The position numbers and the translations under genes are program-made. Positions 1-8,814 of a stretch of DNA of 64,000 nucleotides are shown here, in pieces. The notes beneath the pieces were generated by a model. The model ran no database searches. It worked only from the letters and a program-made list of their open reading frames with translations, and was not told where the DNA came from. The stretch is from NCBI GenBank assembly GCA_033558025.1, contig JAUCEF010000006.1, positions 1,054,001 to 1,118,000 on the forward strand, read 5' to 3'. Within the stretch, counting starts at the first letter, position 1; each line of letters starts with the position of its first letter. The stretch comes from Phytophthora sp. 'mugwort' (Eukaryota; Oomycota; Peronosporomycetes; Peronosporales; Peronosporaceae).

Positions 1-1520
1 CAGGAGACTGTTCCGCTCTCGGCGTCGCTATTATTCAAGCTGCAGCATGTGTTGGTCCGACAGCTCTCGTGATGCCTTATGTCTTCTTGCTGGGCGGGTT
101 CCTGCTCACCTTCGTGCTGCTGCCAATTTTTGCCTTCGTGGCTTGTGCTTTAAAGCTGCGGCTCGTACAACTTGGCATTTCGCATGGAGTTTACTCGCTT
201 CATGGGCTTGCAGCAACGGCGTTTGGGTCAAAGGGGGCAATTCTGTCTGGGCTGCTCCAACTCACAGTCTCAGGTGGTCTCATTGCCACGTATTTCGCCA
301 TTCTCTTCCAGGACACGCCAGTGTTATTGGCTCAGGCTCTCGAGCTAAGACTGGACGGCGATGACATGTCAACCAGATCTCCGTTTGCGGTCTGGTTTCT
401 CCAGGACCATGTACGGTTTGCCGAGCTCTTGGTACGTTGGCAGCAGCATAGTCGTTGAGTCGTTCTTGTCCATCTTCTAACGTACTACTATATCTTCCCT
501 CTACAGACAGCAGGAGTAGTGATTCCTTTCTGTCTCGGATGGTCGTCTCACTCAATGTTGAAGCGGTCGTGTATGTTGGTAGCTCTGGCATTGTTTGTCG
601 CCTGTGGCTTCGTTGTTTTCAATACTCCGTCTCTCCACGAGCATCAACTGCCGCTGTTCTCACGAGGGTTTTCAGACGATTATCTCGCAATGCACGTGGC
701 AATTTGTCACTCAATGGCAATCCTAGCGACGGCGTTTGTAAGTCCGCACCATGTTTTCCATTCGTTCTACGCACTTCAAGAGCGTTCAATCGGCTCATTC
801 GCACGCTTATCAATCTGGTCCACGTTGATATCAATCTTCTGGGCACTAGGATTTGGGGTTGGCGGGTACTTGTCGTTCCTTTCAGACACAAAAGCGGATC
901 TCCTCCAAAACTACATCAGCGTTGGAGACGACGTGTCATCTTCAAAGACAAGCTGGGCGTTCTGGATCATGATCCCTTTCTCCGCTATCGTATGCATCGC
1001 ATTAGAGGTAAGACGCGAAGTTTGACGCTTTATTGAATCTTGATAAGCTGATTGACCACTATGCTGTATGGTGCTTCAGGTTGTTGTCTCGCGGCACACC
1101 TTCTTGTACTTCTCAAGAGCCAATAATGATCAGTTGAAGAAGAATGATATCCTCTTTTGGTCCCAAACTGCATCGTCACGACTCAAATCTGGAGCTCCAA
1201 GACGGGATAGTGACGTCCGATCCACTTTCGACTGGAAGAGCAAGTTGATCACCATCGTGGCAGTGTTTACACTCGCGCAGACAGCGATTTTTACGCGATA
1301 TACGATCGCTAAGGCAATGAGTGCGACCGGTGTGATCGCTGGACTCTCGCTGTTGTTCATTCTACCTGCAGCTTGCCACGTAAAGTTGAGTGTGGGGGAT
1401 GACGACGAGGACCGAGGCGGTTGGCTACTCATGAAGCTTTTCCCCACCATTAGCATTGCAACTGGCCTTGCTGGTATCATCTCTTGTGTCGTTGTCGCTG
1501 CGGTGCAAGTCTTCCCGTAA
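1..1520 (+). CDS. AAAP-type amino acid permease, 5' end outside the window
   Basis: Three exons (3-431, 507-1007, 1080-1520) give 456 residues; introns of 75 and 72 nt have GTACGT and GTAAGA donors, CTACAG and TTCAG acceptors, and are in phase 0. The protein is almost entirely hydrophobic segments, with at least nine likely membrane spans. It opens inside the first one, with GVAIIQAAACVGPTALVMPY, which resembles the first helix of amino acid/auxin permeases (SLC38, yeast AVT). The mid-protein GYLSF...ADLLQNY also fits that family. The expected role is proton- or sodium-coupled amino acid movement at the plasma or vacuolar membrane; substrate cannot be read. The N-terminal tail and start codon lie before base 1. 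The gene converges with the PrimPol gene, 122 bp apart. Another multi-pass carrier of the same fold is possible. Confidence 0.72.
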
Positions 1521-1642
1521 ACTTGTCATGCCTCATGATATCCGTCGTGTTTAGTGTGGCGTTCTACTGCCTCTGCGGTGAAGTTTATGTGTGGAGGAAG
1601 TGATTGAGGTGGAGACCTACACATTATGAGGTAAAAACAATG

Positions 1643-3999
1643 TTACAAAATATGTGGAAATATGGCGAAATGCTTATCGTACCTGAAATCTATTGCTTGG
1701 CAAGCTGGATCGTGGCACTTTTGATACAATACTCGTTGATTAATATCCACGATAAACATGATGTTGTTGCTCTTGTGTGGTCGACCAATATTCGCACACC
1801 AACGATTGTGTGCCATGTGATAGATGATCATCCAAGGATGAGGTTGCGAAGTTGTGTTAATATCCTCAAATTGCTGTCTGGAAGATTCTTGCTTAGGTAG
1901 GACAGCTAACGGGGCCGAATTGGTCGTCATTAGCATTTGAATTGCACGAATTTCGCCTTGGACACCACCCGTAGTCGCTTGGGAGCGAATGAAAGCATCC
2001 AGAGCGGAGTAGATCGAGCTCCGGCATTCAACTGAAGAAGTAGTTAGACTCTTCATTCTAGAAGTCGTGAAACGCCGGCGGTGTGCTGACGATGCAGGGG
2101 ATGGCTCACAGCGAAGAAGACGGTGGTCCTTAGGCTCTCGAGTCAGCTTCATGGCTTCAACAGACGGATATGGACACACCAGGGTGTTCACAAACAAATC
2201 GAGATCAAGCTCGGTTACAGCGGACGGTGACGCATTAAGCGGACGTAAGACCGCGTGCTTCTTGAATTTTGACGAGCCCAGCACCCGGAACATGCGATTT
2301 CGAGTATACACCCCTGTATCGATGAAGAGTTGTTTCTTGCTTGGAGGATCATTCATAGACTCGGTGTTGACGAGAAATGGTGTTAGCAGATCAGACGCTT
2401 CCGCAATTCCGGAGTCTTCACTATTGAAACCCACGAGGTCGTAGATGAACTCGCGCACAAACTACAATAATCACAACGTGAATGTCAGATATTGTATCGA
2501 TCAGAAGGAATAAAATGATACTCTTACTGCTCCGGCATGAAGGTTATCAATAAAGAGATGGCCGTCAGGAAAGTGGAACTGAACGAGAAATAACAGAAGA
2601 GTTAGTGATTGTAGCGAGAATCAAATGCTTTAGTGCACGTACGATGAGATGGCGACTGAATTTGGCAAATGTTGACGAGTCCAAATGATAAATATCGCGT
2701 TGATCCACCCGAATTCCATACCTGCGCTGCAAAAAACCTCCGTTAGACTCGAAATTTCCGCTTGTAACGTATCCGAAAACAAATACTTACATATAACTGG
2801 AGTTGGAGTAAAGACACGAGTCTCGCCACAAGTAAATTGCCATCCACATGAGGATTAATGCCGCGCTTAAACTCCAGGTCAAAGTAAAGTCTGCATGGTA
2901 CACCCTCACGGATGATTTCATAGACGTGACGCTGCTCGGTGCGGGTTTTCTTGTAGTTTTTCCAGAATTCTGCAAAGCTTGCAACAAGGAAACGCCGTTT
3001 GCCATCACCTGCACTCTCGAAAGAAAACACACGGGGCGCGATATCATTGTCGTATCTTATCGTCGGAGAGGCACCGCAGGAAGCTTTCACACGTCGTCGA
3101 AGCCCAGCAACTTGATCTGCGAACTCGAACGCTTCGTGCTGTCGAGGGAACGACGACGAAATGGGCGCTGTACCTTGGAGCTGGCACATCAATGAATGTG
3201 AGACTCTGAACTGCAGCTTCTCATAGAATGAACGCCAACGATTATCCGACACATGGCCATCCGAAAGACTTGAGACTCTCGACTTGACAGCATTTGGTCC
3301 GTAAAACGCTTCCGCAGACAGCGTTTTTCTGCGCTTAACCATCTCACCAGTCTTCGTTCCAGTCTTCTCTCGTTTCACAAGACATTCTTTTGCAGAGATG
3401 GATAGTTGCACGGTAGGGAACGCTGTATGCAACGCAGCCAACAGCTCCTCGGCCACCTCCGTATCGTAGAACGCGCCAATTTCTTCGATGTGACCCATCA
3501 TTCCGTCTGTCCCCGACCCCAACGTGACTCGCTGAACCCGACTGAAGAAATATCCTTGTTGCCGTTTGTCATCTACGTCCAGCACCACCAGAACGCTCGA
3601 CACAAAAGGCGACGGGCTAACAAAACAAACATTTCGTTAGTAATTAGTACAAGGTAAGTTAAATTTCAATGACAATAATACTCACCTGTATACAGAGAAG
3701 CAGGATAATGCATTAAGAGGCAGCAAAATGCTAGAGTTTTGATGCAAGTGCGTCGGATTGGTACCATAAGGCGGACTCTTGACCAGGTAGAGACCTTGCT
3801 GCGTCGAGCTCTGGACATCCAAGGACGTAATTATAGGCTGCGACTTGAGCCAGATATGAAGGCTAAAGGGGGTATTGTCCAGCTCATGCTGCTCGGCTTC
3901 CTCGATGGCGTGCAGAGGCGTGCCTAGGGCCCCCGTCCAGACGCGACACACCTCGGTCCTGAACACTTGCGCGCTCATAATGGAGCCTGGAGATGCCAT
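1643..3999 (-). CDS. PRIMPOL: PrimPol-type primase-polymerase with N-terminal extension
   Basis: Five exons on the minus strand: 3999-3686, 3616-2791, 2726-2643, 2578-2528, 2461-1643; introns are 64-69 nt and the total is 697 residues. PrimPol makes primers and extends DNA past lesions at stalled forks in nucleus and mitochondria. Family motifs are in order: LYFDLEF (D351, E353, metal-binding motif I), KFSRHLI (S404, H406, motif II), DTGVYTRNR (D473, motif III), and a C-terminal zinc site with C647, H654, C674, C679 inside PHKSNN and KCHDPAC. The start is uncertain: ATGs at 4062, 3999 and 3978 are in frame. 4062 leaves only 27 bp to the divergent actin-related gene, so 3999 or 3978 is preferred. 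About 240 residues before the polymerase core match nothing I know. Only about 18 residues follow the zinc site, so the usual RPA-binding tail is absent. Confidence 0.88.
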
Positions 4000-4089
4000 C
4001 TCATTGGACGAAAATGCATTTTCGGCGAAAGGTCGTAAGGGATGGCTACATTTGTGATACATCGATCTTCCGGTACTATTAAGACTCTC
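4000..4089. promoter_or_regulatory. Very short divergent promoter, PrimPol / actin-related gene
   Basis: Only 90 bp separate the preferred start of the minus-strand PrimPol gene from the ATG of the plus-strand actin-related gene. Both promoters must overlap each other or the neighbouring 5' ends. No TATA box or clear oomycete initiator was seen. Inferred from gene layout only. Confidence 0.35.
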
Positions 4090-5280
4090 ATGGAGGCAAT
4101 TGTGCTGGACAATGGCTCGGGGATACTGAAGGCGGGCTTTTCGGGCGAAGACACGCCGCGGACGACGTTCACAACGTGCACAGGACGAGTGAAGAACCCC
4201 GAGTGGTTTGCATCGCAGGCGCCCAACTGGAAGGCGGAGCTACGCGACCGCGAGACGTTCGTTGGAACGGAGTGTCAGATGTATCGAGACTTCCTGGAGC
4301 TTTCAAACCCGATTAATCGCGGTGTTGTAGAGGACTGGGACGCGTTGGAGCGCATCTGGGAGTTCGTGTTTGCTCAAGAGCTACGTGTGGACCCGGAGAC
4401 TGCGGCGCTGCCTGTACTCTGCATTAACTCACCGTCTGGGTGCAAGAAGCAGCAGGAACGCATGGCGCAGCTGATGTTCGAGTCCCAGAAGGTTTGCGGA
4501 TCTTACTTTATGCAGCAGTGTGTGTTGTCACTATTTGCTGCAGGACGCACTCGCGGACTCGTGGTGGAAGTGGGTCACGGGTCGAGCCACGCGATCCCCA
4601 TCTTTGAGGGTTACGCGCTGCCTCACGCAGCGCTGCACTACAATGCCGGCGGCATCGACATCAGCCACCGCCTTCATCTGCTGCTATCCAAGCGTGGGGT
4701 ATCTTTCCACTCGTTTCCGCTGCATACGATCGACGAAATTAAAGAGTCCGCCTGTGTGATGGGGAACGGCACGAACCAGCAAGAACAGAATCAACAGGAT
4801 GAAGCGATTAAGCCATTCGAGCTGCCTGACGGGACAATATTGCAGGTAGATAGCCACACTCAGACGATGCCGGCAGAAGTACTGTTCAAACCGCAAGAGC
4901 TTGGCGACGAACACCCGCTTCACCCAGATAGAGGTCTACACGAGTGTGCGGCTGCGAGCATTGCCATGTGCGACAAGGATCTGCAAAGCGATTTGCTCAA
5001 CGCTGTCGTGCTCGCCGGGGGCACGACCATGTTGCCTGGTTTCTCCCGCCGTTTCCGGGACGAGCTCCAGTCCGTTCTGCAACTCACCGGCGGCGGCGCC
5101 AAAGTGAACGTCGTCCCGGATCCAGTAGTTCGAGAACGAGGTTACAATTCACAGCGGAAGATCGCCGCATGGATCGGAGGATCCATGTTTGCTTCTCTTG
5201 ACACGTTCCGCGACATCCACATCACTAAGCAAGAGTGGGAAGAATATCACGAAGCCATTCTGGATCGAAAGTGCTTCTAG
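4090..5280 (+). CDS. Divergent actin-related protein
   Basis: Single-exon, 396 residues, close to actin length (about 375). It begins MEAIVLDNGSGILKAGFSG, matching the actin phosphate-1 loop (DNGSG). Later actin landmarks are present but altered: NPINRGVVEDWD, VEVGHGSSHAIPIFEGY (actin has D-x-G-D-G there), NAGGIDIS and LAGGTTMLPGF. The second loop has lost the aspartate and changed the D-G pair, so nucleotide hydrolysis may be weak or lost. It is too divergent for actin itself; which ARP subfamily it belongs to (chromatin, dynactin, Arp2/3 or oomycete-specific) was not resolved. An in-frame ATG at 4042 would add 16 residues but no actin homology, so 4090 is preferred. Confidence 0.85.
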   Translation: MEAIVLDNGSGILKAGFSGEDTPRTTFTTCTGRVKNPEWFASQAPNWKAELRDRETFVGTECQMYRDFLELSNPINRGVVEDWDALERIWEFVFAQELRVDPETAALPVLCINSPSGCKKQQERMAQLMFESQKVCGSYFMQQCVLSLFAAGRTRGLVVEVGHGSSHAIPIFEGYALPHAALHYNAGGIDISHRLHLLLSKRGVSFHSFPLHTIDEIKESACVMGNGTNQQEQNQQDEAIKPFELPDGTILQVDSHTQTMPAEVLFKPQELGDEHPLHPDRGLHECAAASIAMCDKDLQSDLLNAVVLAGGTTMLPGFSRRFRDELQSVLQLTGGGAKVNVVPDPVVRERGYNSQRKIAAWIGGSMFASLDTFRDIHITKQEWEEYHEAILDRKCF

Positions 5281-5485
5281 GTATAACAACAGACAGGATC
5301 GGTGTGCGTGTATTTCGTGTTCAAGGTTACACCCAACACTCAACAGATAATTAAAATCAAAAGACACAGAAACATGGAACGACAACTGAAAGGGGCGTGT
5401 GCTGCTGAGGCAGGCGGGGAGCTCATGATCTCAATGGTACCGAGTCGGGATCAGATATCGTCTCGTTGCTAGACTGGCGACGCTC

Positions 5486-5785
5486 TTAGCAGCCGCAAGG
5501 CTGGCGCATCGCGTACTGCATGAAGTGCAGCAACAGCATGAACATCATGAACGTGTTAAGGTTCCAGTCTGCCACAGCAAGAAAGGGTGAGCTTCTACCT
5601 ACTACACTCGTGTAACCACTTTAAGATGACGCAAAGAAAGACCCACCTCCGAACATGTCGTGCTCCGGCTGCTGCTGCGCCTCGGGCGCTAGCTGGTTGA
5701 ACGAGTCGGCATCAGCGTCCGCCTGGTGGTTGCGTCGCTGCGAGCCTGACACGGAGCACGAAGGAGCGGGCGCGGCGTTCTCCAT
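5486..5785 (-). CDS. Small tail-anchored membrane protein, 73 residues
   Basis: Two exons, 5785-5647 and 5568-5486, joined by a 78-nt intron (GTGGGT donor, GGCAG acceptor, phase 1). The first 46 residues are polar and rich in Ala, Gln and Asp. Exon 2 encodes WNLNTF followed by a hydrophobic helix (MMFMLLLHFMQYAM) and ends RQPCGC. One C-terminal span with a short tail is the layout of a tail-anchored protein inserted after translation into ER or mitochondrial outer membrane. The two cysteines near the end could be lipid or metal sites. Not recognised as a known family. Longer readings from 5983 would overlap the divergent BED gene's start, so the ATG at 5785 was chosen. The gene model is inferred from splice sites and the membrane helix. 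Confidence 0.55.
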
Positions 5786-5949
5786 TGGCAATGGCGGCGA
5801 GGATAACAATGGCTGATTGGAAGAGTCGGACCAAAAACAATTTGTCAAATGGGCACTATCGTGAGCTACCTGGTATTTGTATGGGTCACTCAAACGAGTA
5901 TTACTGGGGCTACCATCAGGGTACATCACCACCTCGTAACCAGCGAAAT
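5786..5949. promoter_or_regulatory. Divergent promoter, tail-anchored protein / BED-hAT gene
   Basis: 164 bp between two oppositely transcribed starts. It is open in the plus frame up to an ATG at 5785, so the BED protein could be longer at its N-terminus. No TATA box seen. The assignment rests on layout. Confidence 0.3.
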
Positions 5950-8718
5950 ATGGAGCTCCCGAAGGACACGATGCCGCCGACACTTAAGCGTACGGGGCGG
6001 CCCATGCATCCTCTGTGGGCACACTTCCACCGAGGAGAGAAGCGTAACCGCTACCATCACCACGCGTACTGTTCCTACTGTGTGGCTCGTCATGGCGCGG
6101 GCCAGGTGCCGCCCACACGCGGAGTATCCTCCGACATGCTCCGTCACCTCGAGAGTTGTCCCAACTGTCCGCGCAAGGTGGTGGACACAGTTAAAGAGCA
6201 ATGCAGTCGACGAGAGCGGGATACACACGCCAAGAAGAAGGCGAACGGCAATAGTAGCAATGGAAATGTCGATACAGACAGCACCAGTCTGCATGAAGCT
6301 GTAGACGAGGATCAAGCGCTGCTCTTAGACGCGGTGACAGCGTCCGCTGTTGCTAGTACTGCTACAACAATGCAAGAGCAGCCGACACGGGCCGATGAGG
6401 CAGCGCCACTCATTGCTGCAGGGACAGAGACAGAAGGCGCTCGAGGTGGTGGCAAGAGGACGGTGAGTGAAGCGCTGGCGGACGGCACGTCGGCCGTCGA
6501 GATGTCACGTCTCGCTCGTGTGGACATTAGTGCAGATACAGACAAGAAAGCGACGTTTAAAGGTGGACAGAACGTTGTATGTGCTAATGGAGAACCTGCC
6601 GGGTTCTTGACTATACCCACGAAGCGTGGACGCACGGATAGCGGTAACACGACGGAGGATTCAGTGATGAGATGGAAAACGAGCTTGCTACAGACGGCAG
6701 TGGCGGCGGGTATCCCCTTTTCGGCTTTCCAGACAAGTGAATTTCAAGACTTACTGCAGGTTTTAAGCCCCGTGAGGATGAACAGTGAGGAACTCGTTAG
6801 CAGCGTGGGGAGTTCGACGTTTTTGGAAGAGACGGCGGCGAAGCTGGCTCATCGTCAGCTGGATCGTGTGAAAGAAGGCATGCTGAACTCGACGATTAAG
6901 AGCGGTCTTACACTGAGCGTGACCTGCTGGCGCACCTTGGATCTACAGCACTTGGTGGCGTTCACACTCGTCAACTCGAATGGAGACGCCGCTTGTGTGC
7001 GTGTAGAAGACGTGGGAGGACACATCCCGCAGCATTCTGTTGACGACGACACCAGCACCACGTCTCCAATGTCACTACTGCGCCCAGCACAACTACTGCC
7101 GCTTGCTCACGCCATCAAGGACGTTTTGCACGACCTGAACGAGAAGAACATTAGCGTTATGGCAATTGTAGCTGACTCGGCTATAGCACTGAGTGCAGCC
7201 AAGCGAGTGTGTCGCCACGCACGTTGGCGATCTCTACTGGTTGTTCCCTGTATGTCCGCGTTGCTCACGTCGCTGGCTGGCAGCGTCTTGACACACGAGG
7301 CATACCGGGATACGGTAGGGCAGCTTGTAGAGTTGGCCGCATATTTTTCCAATGCACGACTGCAGGCATCTCTCCGTGCCATATCCGGTGAGGACGACGC
7401 ACGTCTCCCACTCCCGACACGAGAACACTGGTTTTCGTTCGTAGCTTGTCTAACGAAGGTACTTCACTACAGTGACGCGATCACTGCGCTGTGCTCAAGT
7501 CAAGAGGAAGGAGGCACCGCTTTGGCGCCATTGGCACTGCGTGAACTCGTTCTTGGTTCTAATAATCGACTCTGGAAAACGCTGCGGGAACTGGCTGTGC
7601 TTCTAGCGCCACTCCAAGAAGCGTATAGCCTCGTGTTCCAGTCCAATCCGAAGCAGGATGAACTCAACAGTGAAGACGACAATGAGGACGACTGCGCGAC
7701 CACGGTGCATGGAGGACTGACCCTCGCTCACGTCATGTACCAGCTTGGCCGCATGAGTCAGCAGTACGCGGCTCTCGCAGACCCTGCAACCATGTCTTCG
7801 AGCTTGACTACTACTGACGAGGATGCGGCAGTCGTGGCACATCGGCTTCACGAAGTGTTGGATGCTATGTGGCAGCGATATGACCTGCCCACGATGGTGC
7901 TCGCCTATGTATTCGACTTTCACGTGGACACTGAACGGCTCGATATGAGCAACAATGCGCTACAATGGAAGTCCGTGTCGTCATACTTCCAGCTTTACTT
8001 CCAGCGCTGGTTCTGTCAAACACCACGAGAAAGGCAGGGCCAAGCAGCAAGCAAAGCGACGGACTTGACTCCGATATCTAGCAACAAGGTCGAATCGATC
8101 CTTCAAGCGTACCAGCTCCGTCAGTTCCCGTTCGACGCCGAGACGACAAATTGCTACACAGATGTGTCGTCATTTTATTCGTTCGTGTCGGACTCACACC
8201 CGGAGATATGTGCGCTATGCTGTCGTGTGTACGCAGTCGCGTTGGCCTGTGCTGATCTTCGTCGCTTGGTTCGTGGCATTGGGTTTCTGCCTTCTGTCGC
8301 ACAGACTACTGACCGTCCCAAGCAGGTCGAGCTCCTTCTTCATGTGGGCTTTGCAACCAGCTTAAAAAGAACAAATCGTCCTGACGCCGTCTCTGATGGG
8401 ATAAACATTCTACCAGATCTCTTGCAAGCGAGCCACCCAGAAGAATTACTCTGTAGTCAAGACGAATGGGAGGCGTTTGCGGTCGACTGGAGGGAGATAC
8501 TTGACCACGAATTGGCTGTAGATGAGTTGGAGCAACTGCATCAGTTTCAAGGGCGCGGCAGCATTGGCAGTCACCAAGACAAACCTGACGAGGCTCTGAG
8601 CTTGTCTTTGGACCAGCTCTTCTTTGAGGCACTTCCGCCACTACCCGCTGCCGTTGTAGTGGCACCCTCACCCCATGACCCATCGGGAGCAATAACACAG
8701 GCGTCGGTCGCCTTGTAG
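5950..8718 (+). CDS. BED zinc finger protein derived from a hAT transposase
   Basis: Single open frame of 922 residues from the ATG at 5950; 5971 is an alternative. Near the N-terminus is a BED-type finger: HPLWAHFHRGEKRNR, then CSYC, then H-x4-C in RHLESC. A long acidic/polar linker follows. The middle resembles the DUF659/hAT catalytic region: TLSVTCWRTLDLQHLVAF and an IVADSAIALSAAKRV stretch that keeps one candidate acidic residue. The last 250 residues look like a worn hAT dimerisation domain (SFYSFVSDSHPEICALCCRV). There are no stops or frameshifts over 2.7 kb and no terminal inverted repeats were noticed, unlike the wrecked transposons further right. This suggests a domesticated DNA-binding host gene rather than an active element. 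Target and function are unknown. Confidence 0.7.
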   Translation: MELPKDTMPPTLKRTGRPMHPLWAHFHRGEKRNRYHHHAYCSYCVARHGAGQVPPTRGVSSDMLRHLESCPNCPRKVVDTVKEQCSRRERDTHAKKKANGNSSNGNVDTDSTSLHEAVDEDQALLLDAVTASAVASTATTMQEQPTRADEAAPLIAAGTETEGARGGGKRTVSEALADGTSAVEMSRLARVDISADTDKKATFKGGQNVVCANGEPAGFLTIPTKRGRTDSGNTTEDSVMRWKTSLLQTAVAAGIPFSAFQTSEFQDLLQVLSPVRMNSEELVSSVGSSTFLEETAAKLAHRQLDRVKEGMLNSTIKSGLTLSVTCWRTLDLQHLVAFTLVNSNGDAACVRVEDVGGHIPQHSVDDDTSTTSPMSLLRPAQLLPLAHAIKDVLHDLNEKNISVMAIVADSAIALSAAKRVCRHARWRSLLVVPCMSALLTSLAGSVLTHEAYRDTVGQLVELAAYFSNARLQASLRAISGEDDARLPLPTREHWFSFVACLTKVLHYSDAITALCSSQEEGGTALAPLALRELVLGSNNRLWKTLRELAVLLAPLQEAYSLVFQSNPKQDELNSEDDNEDDCATTVHGGLTLAHVMYQLGRMSQQYAALADPATMSSSLTTTDEDAAVVAHRLHEVLDAMWQRYDLPTMVLAYVFDFHVDTERLDMSNNALQWKSVSSYFQLYFQRWFCQTPRERQGQAASKATDLTPISSNKVESILQAYQLRQFPFDAETTNCYTDVSSFYSFVSDSHPEICALCCRVYAVALACADLRRLVRGIGFLPSVAQTTDRPKQVELLLHVGFATSLKRTNRPDAVSDGINILPDLLQASHPEELLCSQDEWEAFAVDWREILDHELAVDELEQLHQFQGRGSIGSHQDKPDEALSLSLDQLFFEALPPLPAAVVVAPSPHDPSGAITQASVAL

Positions 8719-8814
8719 TTCAACGCAACGAGTCTCGAAGCTGGACATTAACTGTCCTCTGCATGGTCGATCGAACCACAACATCCCACGTTCAGTATGA
8801 GGGGTTGTTTCTTG

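Noticed and set aside
4042..4089. In-frame ATG upstream of the actin-related protein
   Set aside because: Adds 16 residues without actin homology and would overlap the PrimPol 5' end; the actin signature starts right at the 4090 ATG.
5786..5983. Longer N-terminus for the tail-anchored protein
   Set aside because: Runs through the divergent promoter and past the BED gene start; no homology.
6312..8698. Several long minus-strand ORFs inside the BED-hAT gene
   Set aside because: Out-of-frame shadows of one long coding frame; no domains.
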